Source: RHKX01 sp046330285 (lineage in GTDB: Bacteria; Actinomycetota; Thermoleophilia; Solirubrobacterales; 70-9). Taken from it: DNA of 64,000 bases. The translations under genes were made by a program, and so were the position numbers. Each line of letters begins with the position of its first letter. Position 1 is the first letter of the stretch. The stretch covers positions 62,001 to 126,000 of the forward strand of contig JAXLSX010000004.1 of NCBI GenBank assembly GCA_046330285.1, written 5' to 3'. This document shows, piece after piece, positions 7,967 to 15,335 of this stretch. The notes under the pieces are model-generated. The model was not told where the DNA came from. It saw only the letters and a list, made by a program, of their open reading frames with translations, and ran no database searches.

Positions 7967-9208
7967 ATGCCCTTTCAGGTCGATGATGCGCTGCGGTACG
8001 TGGTCCAGAGCGAGGGATCCGATCTCCATCTGAAGGTCGGGGCGCCGCCGATGACCCGGATCCACGGCTCGCTCGGGCCGATTCCCGGCTACGGGCCGCT
8101 GTCGACCGACGAGACCGAGGAGGCGCTGCGGACCCTGGTCGGTGCGCTGCCGGCGCGGAACGAGTTCGACGAGGAGGGGGAGGCCGACTTCTCCTACTCA
8201 ATCCCGAGCGTCTCGCGGTTCCGCGTCAACGCCTTCCGCCAGCGCGGGTCGATCTCGATCGTCTGCCGTGCGATCCCCTACCAGGTGCGCACGATCGAGG
8301 ATCTCGGTCTGCCGCCGGCGATCCGCGCGCTCGCCGAGGAACGCCGCGGGATCATCCTGCTGACCGGGACTACCGGCTCGGGCAAGTCGACGACGCTGGC
8401 GGCGATGATCGACCACATCAACGAGAGCCGGGCCGAGCACATCATCACGCTCGAGGACCCGATCGAGTACCTCCACGCCGACAAGCGCTCGATCGTCAAC
8501 CAGCGCGAGGTAGGCTCCGACACGAAGAGCTTCGCCCGGGCGATGCGGCGGGTCCTGCGCCAGGACCCCGACGTGATCCTGATCGGCGAGATGCGCGACG
8601 AGGAGACCGTCCGGACCGCGCTCAGCGCCGCCGAGACCGGCCACCTCGTGCTCTCGACGCTCCACACCCTCGACGCGACCGAGACGATCAACCGGATCAT
8701 CGACTTCTTCCCGCCTCATCTCCAGCAGCAGGCGCGCGTGATGCTCGCGTCGACGCTGCGCGGGGCGGTGTCCCAGCGCCTGGTTCCGACCGTCGACGGC
8801 AACGGCCGCGTCGCCGCCAGCGAGGTGATGATCGTCACCGGTCGCGTCGAGGACCTGATCCTCAACCCCGAGGAGACGGGCAAGATCAGCCAGGTGATCG
8901 CCGAGGGCGACTACTACGGGATGCAGACGTTCGACCAGTCGCTGCTCGGCCACGTCGAGTCGGGCAGGGTCTCGGAGAAGGTCGCGATGGACTACGCGTC
9001 GAGCCCGCACGACTTCAAGCTGATGCTGGCCTCCTCGGGCCAGCGGGCCAGCGACATCTCCCAGCTCGGGGGCGAGCCCGGACCCGAGCCGGTCCCCGTC
9101 AGGCCGGATGCCGAGCCGGCGCCGCTGGTCCCTCAGCAGCCCGGCCAGGTTCCCGGCCCGCCGCAGCCGCAGCAGCAGCAGGCGGTCTCGGCCCCGCCGC
9201 CCCGGTAG
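7967..9208 (+). CDS. pilT: Type IV pilus retraction ATPase PilT
   Basis: This hexameric cytoplasmic ATPase powers pilus retraction. The 413-residue protein has an N-terminal PAS-like domain (about 1-110), Walker A GTTGSGKS (134-141), the Asp box around EDPIEYLH, Walker B DPDVILIGEMRDEET (about 200-214) and the His box HLVLSTLHT (226-234). It ends in a Pro/Gln-rich tail of about 55 residues (after 360) that is longer than in classical PilT. No other pilus genes are nearby. A GT2 enzyme with the related MshEN domain is at 35780. It is monocistronic, between the terminator at 7907 and the HxlR gene. Confidence 0.93.
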   Translation: MPFQVDDALRYVVQSEGSDLHLKVGAPPMTRIHGSLGPIPGYGPLSTDETEEALRTLVGALPARNEFDEEGEADFSYSIPSVSRFRVNAFRQRGSISIVCRAIPYQVRTIEDLGLPPAIRALAEERRGIILLTGTTGSGKSTTLAAMIDHINESRAEHIITLEDPIEYLHADKRSIVNQREVGSDTKSFARAMRRVLRQDPDVILIGEMRDEETVRTALSAAETGHLVLSTLHTLDATETINRIIDFFPPHLQQQARVMLASTLRGAVSQRLVPTVDGNGRVAASEVMIVTGRVEDLILNPEETGKISQVIAEGDYYGMQTFDQSLLGHVESGRVSEKVAMDYASSPHDFKLMLASSGQRASDISQLGGEPGPEPVPVRPDAEPAPLVPQQPGQVPGPPQPQQQQAVSAPPPR

Positions 9209-9213
9209 CCCCT

Positions 9214-9230
9214 ACTTCACTTCCTGAAGT
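9214..9230. promoter_or_regulatory. Candidate operator of the HxlR regulator
   Basis: The inverted repeat ACTTCA-N5-TGAAGT lies in the AT-richer 80-base gap before the HxlR gene, with a TATTCT -10-like box at 9235-9240. HxlR-family dimers bind such short palindromes, often in their own promoter. The assignment rests only on symmetry and position. Confidence 0.35.
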
Positions 9231-9289
9231 ATTGCTATTCTCCGGGTGGAAGCGCCCGGTGGAACGACCGTCGCGCGCTCCGCGAGGAC

Positions 9290-9643
9290 ATGGCGAACAC
9301 CGACACAGATTGCCCCGTTTGCGCTTGTGCCGAGATCATCTCGGGCAAGTGGACATTGCTGGTCATCCGTGACCTGGCCGCCGGCAACCGTCGCTTCTGC
9401 GAGCTCGAGCGCTCGCTCGACGGGATCAGCCCGCGGACCCTCTCGCTGCGCCTTCGCGCGCTCGAGGAATGCGGCGTCGTCGAGCGCCACACCTACCCCG
9501 AGGTCCCGCCGCGGGTCGAGTACGCGCTGACCGAGAAGGGCCGGGCCCTCTCGCCGCTGATCGACGACATGCGCGAATACGGCTCCCGCTGGCTCGGCGT
9601 CGGCGAGGAACCCGCCGACAAGCGCGAAACCGTCGCCGCCTAG
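9290..9643 (+). CDS. HxlR-family winged-helix transcriptional regulator
   Basis: This 117-residue regulator starts at ATG 9290. The signature is present: N-terminal CPVCACAEIISGKWTLLVIRDL, then RRFCELERSLDGISPRTLSLRLRALEECGVVER (helix-turn-helix) and the wing VEYALTEKGRAL. Several HxlR proteins sense reactive electrophiles or oxidants through the cysteine near the first helix, and three cysteines cluster there at residues 8, 11 and 13. A palindrome sits in its upstream gap. The target is probably its own gene or the convergent VOC gene (9656-9997), but this is inference. Confidence 0.9.
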   Translation: MANTDTDCPVCACAEIISGKWTLLVIRDLAAGNRRFCELERSLDGISPRTLSLRLRALEECGVVERHTYPEVPPRVEYALTEKGRALSPLIDDMREYGSRWLGVGEEPADKRETVAA

Positions 9644-9655
9644 GCGCCCGGCGGC

Positions 9656-9997
9656 TCAGGCCGGGCCGCCTCCGAAGCCGACCTCGTTCCCGTCGGCGTC
9701 CCGGTAGGTCATCTTGCGGACGCCGTTGCCGTACTGCTCGCGGTCGGCCGGCTCGATCCCGCGATCGGACACGCCGGCCACCAGCGTGTCGAGGTCGTCG
9801 ACGAAGATCGTCAGGTGTGCGTTCCCGGCGCGGGCCGGGTCTTCGAGGATGAACACGTAGCTGCCGTCGGCGAGTTCCCAGACGGCCTCCGTGTCGTGGG
9901 GCAGGAACGAAGGCTCGGAGCCGAGCAGGCGCTCGTACCAGGCCTTGGCGCCCGCGAAGTCGGAGACCGAGATCCCTGCGAACAGACTGCGCCCCAC
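9656..9997 (-). CDS. VOC-fold (glyoxalase/bleomycin-resistance type) protein
   Basis: This 113-residue single-domain vicinal-oxygen-chelate protein begins SLFAGISVSDFAGAKAWYERLLG and ends YRDADGNEVGFGGG, with beta-alpha-beta-beta-beta repeats typical of the fold. It may be a dimeric dioxygenase, a glyoxalase-like enzyme or a drug-binding protein. The metal-ligand positions are not fully conserved, since the first strand lacks the usual His. It is convergent with the HxlR gene and divergent from the large acidic protein, with a 13-bp hairpin in the gap upstream of its start. Confidence 0.8.
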   Translation of the reverse strand: MGRSLFAGISVSDFAGAKAWYERLLGSEPSFLPHDTEAVWELADGSYVFILEDPARAGNAHLTIFVDDLDTLVAGVSDRGIEPADREQYGNGVRKMTYRDADGNEVGFGGGPA

Positions 9998-10016
9998 GGG
10001 GTGATCGTAGGCGCTG

Positions 10017-10046
10017 TCCTCCCTGCAACGGAAGTTGCAGGGAGGA
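10017..10046. repeat. Perfect 13-bp inverted repeat with GGAA loop
   Basis: TCCTCCCTGCAAC (10017-10029) pairs exactly with GTTGCAGGGAGGA (10034-10046) around a GGAA loop, which as RNA is a GNRA-type tetraloop. It lies between two divergent genes, 20 bases from the VOC start and 31 bases from the GTG at 10077. It may be a cis-acting RNA hairpin in a leader or a large operator. No T-tract follows on either strand. Confidence 0.7.
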
Positions 10047-10076
10047 AGGTCGCGTGCGTGGGCGAAGACGGCCCCT

Positions 10077-11981
10077 GTGCGCGACCTTCACCTCCGACAC
10101 ACGCTGACCGCTCTGGCCCGGGACGCCTCCGAGGTCTTCACCGACCTCGTCGAGGGCGGGCAGGAGATCCCCTACGAGATCGGGGAGGCGGGTGACGGCT
10201 TCGCCTTCTGTCACTACCAGCCGCTGACGGCGCGGTTCGTTCGCGACAACGCCACCGAGCTCCGCGAGCTCGAGAGCTTCCACGAGGCCACCGAGACGAT
10301 GCGCCGGACCGAGATCGCCGGGATCTACCTCGAGGAGGCCGGGATCGCTCCTCCCGTCGACGCCGTCGAGCAGTCGAACCTCGCGGTCACCTACTTCCTC
10401 GCGCGCCTCTGGGACGGCTGCGCCGACTTCGCGATCGACGACGAGCGCTTCGCCTCCGCGGTGGCCGAGATCGAGGATTGCGCCGAGCCCGAGGCAGGCG
10501 AGGTCGAGGCGATCGTTCCCCTGGTCGGCTTTCAGATGCCTGCCAACCGGCTCGATCTCTGCGGCGCCTCGATCGTCCGCGCCGACGCCGTCGACGTCCC
10601 CTCCGAGGCGGCCCGCGGCGAGCGCCCGGGCGGAGCGGCCTGGGAACCCACCTTCCTGATCAGCGCCCGCGTCGAGCTCGACGACGACGGCGGTCTCGGC
10701 GGCGCCGGCGACCGCGTCGCCAGGACCTTCGAGCGCGTCGTCATGACCCTGCGTCTCTACAAGCCCGGCGGCGTCGGCCTCGGCCCGCACGGTTGGGTCC
10801 GGGTAGCGGGAGACCGCTGGCGGCGGATCGCGACCGGCGCGGGCAAGCCCCGGCCGGGCGGCTACCGCCTGACCGAGGACGACCTCGACCAGCTGACCGA
10901 TCTCTCACGTACCGTCGCGGTCCACCCGCGTCGCGTCTCCCGCCTGCGCCGGGCCCTGCTCCGGTTCGAGGCCGGGCTCGACCGCCGCGGCGCCGTCGAC
11001 GCCCTCAACGACCACCTGCTGGCACTCAGGTTCCTGCTCGAGGGCGAGGGCCCCGCGGGCGTCGGCCTGCCGATGCGCGTGGCCGCGCTCGCCGAGGACG
11101 GCGAGGACCGGGACGAGGCAAAGCAGGTCGTCGAACAGGCGATCTCGCTCGAGCGCGAGCTCTGGAGCGGCGAGCCGATGCGGGCCGAGGGCGCCCCCGG
11201 CCCCTCCGAGATCGCCGGACACGTCGAAGAGCTCCTGCGGACCATCCTGCGCCGTGGAGTCACGGGCGAGATCGGCACCGACTTCCGCGCCGCCGCCGAC
11301 GAGGCGCTGCTCGCCGACGGGCTCGCCTTCGGCGAGGGATCCCCTTCCGAGATGGGGACCGACACGGAATGGGACTTCGAGGCGATCGAGGTCGAGGAGA
11401 TGGCCGCCGAGCCGGAGACGACCGAGAACGAGCTCGACCTCGGGTTCGATCGCGACGGCGAGGAGATCATCGCCTCGCGGATCCAGCCCGATCCCGAGCC
11501 GGGCGCCATGCCCGAGCTCGAGTACGACCTCGCGCCCGAGCCCGTGGCGGAGATCGAAGAGATCGAGGAGATCGACGTGCCCGAGCCCGTCGCCGAATCG
11601 CCGATGCCCGAGCGCAAGCAGGTCCACCTGCCCCTGATCGTTCCCGGCGAGGAGGAGATCGCCGCCGAGGTCGAGGTGACGGCGGAAGCCGAGGCCGAAG
11701 CCGAGGAGGAGCTCGCTCCGACCCGCTCGATCACCTTCCTCGACGAGGAGATCACCGAGGAGCCTCGCGAGCCGTCGCGGACCGCCGCCGGAGCCGGCTG
11801 GCTCGACGAGGTCGATGACGGCGCGACCATGGACTTCCCGGCACGACCGAACCACCTCAGCGAGCTCGCGCGTCCGCCGATGGACCGCGAGGAGGTCAAG
11901 GCTCGCGTCGAGTACCTCTTCCCGCGCACCGAGACGAACTGGACCGTCGGCAGCCGCGCGCCGCGCCGCGCCGCCGGCTGA
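10077..11981 (+). CDS. Large acidic protein of unknown function
   Basis: This is a protein of about 634 residues with no family I recognise. The first 400 residues look folded: mixed helices and strands with hydrophobic motifs such as VTYFLARLWDGCADFAIDD and RTFERVVMTLRLYKPGGVGLGPHGWVRV. Residues of about 415-600 are highly acidic and Glu/Pro-rich, probably disordered, and a short conserved-looking tail ends in EEVKARVEYLFPRTETNWTVGSR. No signal peptide or membrane helix was seen, so it is probably cytosolic. The GTG at 10077 is the only plausible start below the upstream hairpin, but its ribosome site is weak, so the start is uncertain. It converges with the ArsA-like operon. Confidence 0.7.
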   Translation: MRDLHLRHTLTALARDASEVFTDLVEGGQEIPYEIGEAGDGFAFCHYQPLTARFVRDNATELRELESFHEATETMRRTEIAGIYLEEAGIAPPVDAVEQSNLAVTYFLARLWDGCADFAIDDERFASAVAEIEDCAEPEAGEVEAIVPLVGFQMPANRLDLCGASIVRADAVDVPSEAARGERPGGAAWEPTFLISARVELDDDGGLGGAGDRVARTFERVVMTLRLYKPGGVGLGPHGWVRVAGDRWRRIATGAGKPRPGGYRLTEDDLDQLTDLSRTVAVHPRRVSRLRRALLRFEAGLDRRGAVDALNDHLLALRFLLEGEGPAGVGLPMRVAALAEDGEDRDEAKQVVEQAISLERELWSGEPMRAEGAPGPSEIAGHVEELLRTILRRGVTGEIGTDFRAAADEALLADGLAFGEGSPSEMGTDTEWDFEAIEVEEMAAEPETTENELDLGFDRDGEEIIASRIQPDPEPGAMPELEYDLAPEPVAEIEEIEEIDVPEPVAESPMPERKQVHLPLIVPGEEEIAAEVEVTAEAEAEAEEELAPTRSITFLDEEITEEPREPSRTAAGAGWLDEVDDGATMDFPARPNHLSELARPPMDREEVKARVEYLFPRTETNWTVGSRAPRRAAG

Positions 11982-11990
11982 GCCGGGGAC

Positions 11991-13094
11991 CTACTCCTCC
12001 GGCATCAGCAGCTGCGCGAACTCGCGCAGACCGTCGAGGTCGTGGATCTCGTCGTTGAGCTCCGGGACCTCGAAGACCGGCACCCCGGGCGACCCGGCGC
12101 GGAGGGCCGCGATGTTCTCGCCGTCGCGAGCTGCAAGAAGGCTGCGGGCCTCGTGCGCCGCGAGGACGCGCTCGACGAGGTCCTCGTCTCCGAGCACCTC
12201 CGCGAGCGCCTGACGGGAGTCCGCGCCGTCCTCGCCCGGGGGCGTGGTCGCGTGGACCCGATTGACGACCACGGCACCCAGCGGCAGGTCCCCCTCGTCG
12301 AGCTTGCCGCGCAGGTAGCCGGCCTCCTCGATCGGCACGCGGGCGGGCCCGGTCACGATCAGGAACGTCGTCCGTTCGTCCCGGAGCAGGCCCTCGACGC
12401 GCTCCGCCCGGTCGCGGAAGCCGCCGAGGAGCACCGCCATCGCCGAGAAGAACTCCGAGAGGTCGGCGATCAGGTCGCCGCCGGTCACCCGCCGCAGCAC
12501 CGATGAGACAACTGAGAAGCCGCGACCGGCGATCCGCGCGCCGAAGCCGGTCGGGCGGATGAACAGCCGCATCGCCCTGCCCTCGACGAACTGGGTGACG
12601 CGGCGGGGAGCATCGAGGAAGTCGAGGGCGTTGCGGGACGGCGGCGTGTCGAGGATCAGCAGGTCGAAGTTTTCGTCCTCATCGAGCTCGTAGAGCTTCT
12701 CCATGGCCATGTACTCCTGCGAGCCGGCCAGGGCGCCCGAGATCTGCTGGTAGATCCGGTTGTCGATGATCCGGCGGCGCGACTCCTCGTCCGGCGAGTA
12801 ACGCTGGATCACCTCGTCGAAGGTCGCCTTCGGGTCGAGCATCATCGCCCAGAGCTCGCCGCCTCCTGGGAGCTCGCCGGTCTCGACCCGGCTCGGGACG
12901 TTGCCCAGCTCCTCGAGGCCGATCGAGTCGGCGAGCCGGCGCGCCGGATCGATCGTCAGCACCGCGACCTTGAGCCCGCGGTGCGCCATCGCGACGGCGA
13001 TCGCCGCCGACGTCGTGGTCTTCCCGACCCCGCCGGAGCCGACGCAGATCGCGATCGACCGGCCGGCGAGGATCGCGTCGAGGTGAGCGCTCAC
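11991..13094 (-). CDS. ArsA/Get3-like anion-transporting ATPase, second of pair
   Basis: This 367-residue SIMIBI-class P-loop ATPase starts at GTG 13094, overlapping the stop of its partner by GTGA. The deviant Walker A is GSGGVGKTT at 19-27. DTPPSRNALDFLDAP is the switch/Walker B region, and TIDPARRLADS is also conserved in the family. The tandem of two ArsA-like ATPases without an arsenite pump matches the conserved actinobacterial pair Rv3679-Rv3680, reported to be needed for envelope integrity and stress survival in mycobacteria. This gene corresponds to the longer second member. No arsenic gene is nearby, so arsenite export is unlikely. Confidence 0.88.
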   Translation of the reverse strand: MSAHLDAILAGRSIAICVGSGGVGKTTTSAAIAVAMAHRGLKVAVLTIDPARRLADSIGLEELGNVPSRVETGELPGGGELWAMMLDPKATFDEVIQRYSPDEESRRRIIDNRIYQQISGALAGSQEYMAMEKLYELDEDENFDLLILDTPPSRNALDFLDAPRRVTQFVEGRAMRLFIRPTGFGARIAGRGFSVVSSVLRRVTGGDLIADLSEFFSAMAVLLGGFRDRAERVEGLLRDERTTFLIVTGPARVPIEEAGYLRGKLDEGDLPLGAVVVNRVHATTPPGEDGADSRQALAEVLGDEDLVERVLAAHEARSLLAARDGENIAALRAGSPGVPVFEVPELNDEIHDLDGLREFAQLLMPEE

Positions 13095-14016
13095 GCCGTC
13101 ACCACCCCGGAGAGCTCGCGCAGCTCTGCCTCGCCGATCTCGGCGGCGAACAGGAACGGCAGCTCGTGGACGGGGACGCCGGGCAGGACCGTGCGCAGGC
13201 GCTCGAGCTCGATCCGCTGGGCGCCGGCGCGCTCGGCCTCGGCGACGGCGGCGTCGAGCGCCGCCGACTGGAGCCGCTCGCGCGCAAGCCGGAGCTCGTC
13301 GAGCTCGGCGGGGGAGAAGCGCTCGGGGAAGAGGCCGTTGACGAACAGCTCGTCGAGGGCGACGCCCGCCTCCTCGAGGCCGGCCGCGAGATCGGCCGAC
13401 TCGTTGACCGCCATCTCCTCGGCGGTCGCGACGATTCCGACCCCGCTCTTGCTCTCGTCGGTGATCATCCGCTCGATCCGCGACGCCTGGTCGGCCAGCG
13501 GCCCGCCGCGGGCGATCCTCCGGAACGTGCCCGGCGCCTCGAGGAAGCCGATCCCATGTCCGGTGGCCGGCGCGTCGACGATCACGAGGTCGTAGACCCG
13601 CCCGTCGCCGGGGGCCCGGCGCACGTCGAGCGTCAGTTCGTACGCCTTGCCGATCGAGACCACCTCCTGCAGTCCCGGGGTCGCCGCGGCGAGGTAGCTG
13701 AAGAGGTTGCTGCGATAGAGCAGGGAGGCCATCGCCCGGACCGGGAGCAGCACCTCGAGGTACTCGCGGACCATCCGGTCGGGGTCGATCGAGATGGCCC
13801 AGAGGTTCTCGGCGAGGGCGGTCTCGTTGAAGCCGATGGGATCGCGGCCGAACAGCTCCGAGCCGCGCTCCTGCCCGGCGATCTCGCAGACGATCGTCCG
13901 CTTGCCCGCGGCCGCGGCCGCGAGGCCGAGCGCGTAGGCGACGGTCGTCTTGCCGACTCCGCCCTTGCCCGTGACGAAGGCGAGCCGCTTGTCGAGCAGG
14001 CCGGCGATCGGCCCAT
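13091..14016 (-). CDS. ArsA/Get3-like ATPase, first of pair; start disrupted
   Basis: This is a P-loop ATPase paired with the 13094 gene. The coding frame contains FVTGKGGVGKTTVAYALGLAAAA (deviant Walker A), ENLWAISIDPDRM, APATGHGIGFLEAPGTF and a C-terminal FLFAAEIGEAEL. The frame is open up to 14032, yet the only in-frame ATG, GTG or TTG is at 13774, inside the protein and after the P-loop. The ATG at 14016 is one base out of frame. One extra base in its GGGCC run would give M-G-P-I-A-G-L-L-D-K-R and then the canonical start. A single-base deletion, or a rare CTG start at 13999, would explain this. The end coordinate is therefore provisional. Confidence 0.75.
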
Positions 14017-14090
14017 TCTCGCAAGCCGCCCGTCACGGCTTCGGAGACGCCGGGAGGAAACCGGCTGCGATAGCCGAATAAGCGGTCACC

Positions 14091-15335
14091 ATGGGCTTGT
14101 TCAACAGGAAGAATCCGGAAGGGCGTACCGCGGAGAGCGAAGCTTCCCGCGAGCCGAAGAGCACCGAGGCGGAGGCCGAGGTCGCCATCAGGGCGGAGGA
14201 GCTGCCCGATCCCGAACCGGCCCCGACGCCGGAACCGGCCGCCGCGCCGCGAGCCGAAGAGCCCGCGCCCGCTGCCGACCCGTACGGCGACGAGCTCCGC
14301 GAGCTCGAGAGCAAGGCCGTGGCCGACGCCGAGCCGGCCGTCGAGGCCGTCGAGGTCGTCGAGGAGCCCGCTGAGCCCGCGCCCGCCGCCGCGGTGACCG
14401 ATTCGGAGCCTTCCACCGGCAAGCTCGACAAGGAGGAGCTGCGCCGTGCGGTCAAGGGGACCGACGCCGAGCCCGAGGACGACGGCCGCGTCTCCGCCGA
14501 CGAGCTGATCGGACCGACCTTGAAGCGCCGCCACCCCTTTGCGCCCGAGCCCGAGGAGCCGGCTGCCGAGAAGACGATGAAGGTCTTCGCCTTCGCCAAC
14601 CAGAAGGGCGGGGTCGCGAAGACGACGACCACGCTGAACCTCGCCGTGGCGCTGTCGGAGTCCGGACACCGGGTCCTCTGCGTCGACCTCGATCCGCAGG
14701 GCAACCTGACGATGAGCCAGGGGATCGACCCGGACACGGTCGAGAAGAGCCTCTACCACGTGCTCGTCGAGCGGATGCCGATCAAGGAGATCATCCAGCA
14801 CCGCGAAGTCGACATCGCCGTGGCGTCGATCGACCTCGCCGGCGCCGAGATCGCGATGAGCACGCAGATCGGCCGCGAGCGGTCGCTGCAGAAGGCTCTC
14901 GCCCAGGTGGCCGACGAGTACGACTACGTCTGCATCGACACGCCGCCGAGCCTCGGCCTGCTGACCATCAACGCGCTGACCGCCGCCGACAAGGTGATCG
15001 TGCCGGTCCAGTGCGAGTACCTCTCGATGCGAGGTCTCGTCCAGCTGCAGAACACCCTCGAGATGATCCGGGAGAACCTCAACCCGGACGTACAGATCGA
15101 GGGCATCCTGCCGACGATGCTCGACACCAGGACCATCCACGCGAAGGAGGCCGTCGAGATCCTCGAGGAGAACTTCGGGGAGCTCGTGTTCAAGTCGCGG
15201 ATCCGGAAGGCGATCAAGTTCGCCGAAGCGCCTGTGAAAGGCAGCTCCGTCCTGAAGTACGATCCGCAGAGCAACGCGGCCCAGTGCTATCGCGATCTGG
15301 CTGAGGAGGTCCTGGAACATGGCTCGAAGGAATAA
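14091..15335 (+). CDS. parA: ParA/Soj-family ATPase with long acidic N-terminal extension
   Basis: This 414-residue protein has a ParA/MinD-type ATPase core at 163-414. Walker A is KGGVAKTT (172-179), then VDLDPQGNLTM, DTPPSLGLLTINALTAAD and the C-terminal IRKAIKFAEAPVKGSSVL. The first 162 residues are Pro/Glu/Ala-rich, acidic and probably disordered, apart from a basic start (MGLFNRK). An internal ATG at 14577 would give a standard 252-residue ParA, but the extension continues with normal codon use. Its stop lies 17 bases into ftsZ, so the two are coupled. No parB or origin features are seen, so a role in placing the division machinery is more likely than plasmid partition. Confidence 0.88.
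   Translation: MGLFNRKNPEGRTAESEASREPKSTEAEAEVAIRAEELPDPEPAPTPEPAAAPRAEEPAPAADPYGDELRELESKAVADAEPAVEAVEVVEEPAEPAPAAAVTDSEPSTGKLDKEELRRAVKGTDAEPEDDGRVSADELIGPTLKRRHPFAPEPEEPAAEKTMKVFAFANQKGGVAKTTTTLNLAVALSESGHRVLCVDLDPQGNLTMSQGIDPDTVEKSLYHVLVERMPIKEIIQHREVDIAVASIDLAGAEIAMSTQIGRERSLQKALAQVADEYDYVCIDTPPSLGLLTINALTAADKVIVPVQCEYLSMRGLVQLQNTLEMIRENLNPDVQIEGILPTMLDTRTIHAKEAVEILEENFGELVFKSRIRKAIKFAEAPVKGSSVLKYDPQSNAAQCYRDLAEEVLEHGSKE

Noticed and set aside
11991..14016. Arsenite efflux (arsAB) operon
   Set aside because: No arsB, arsR, arsC or arsD is nearby, and the paired ATPases fit the Rv3679-Rv3680 type better.
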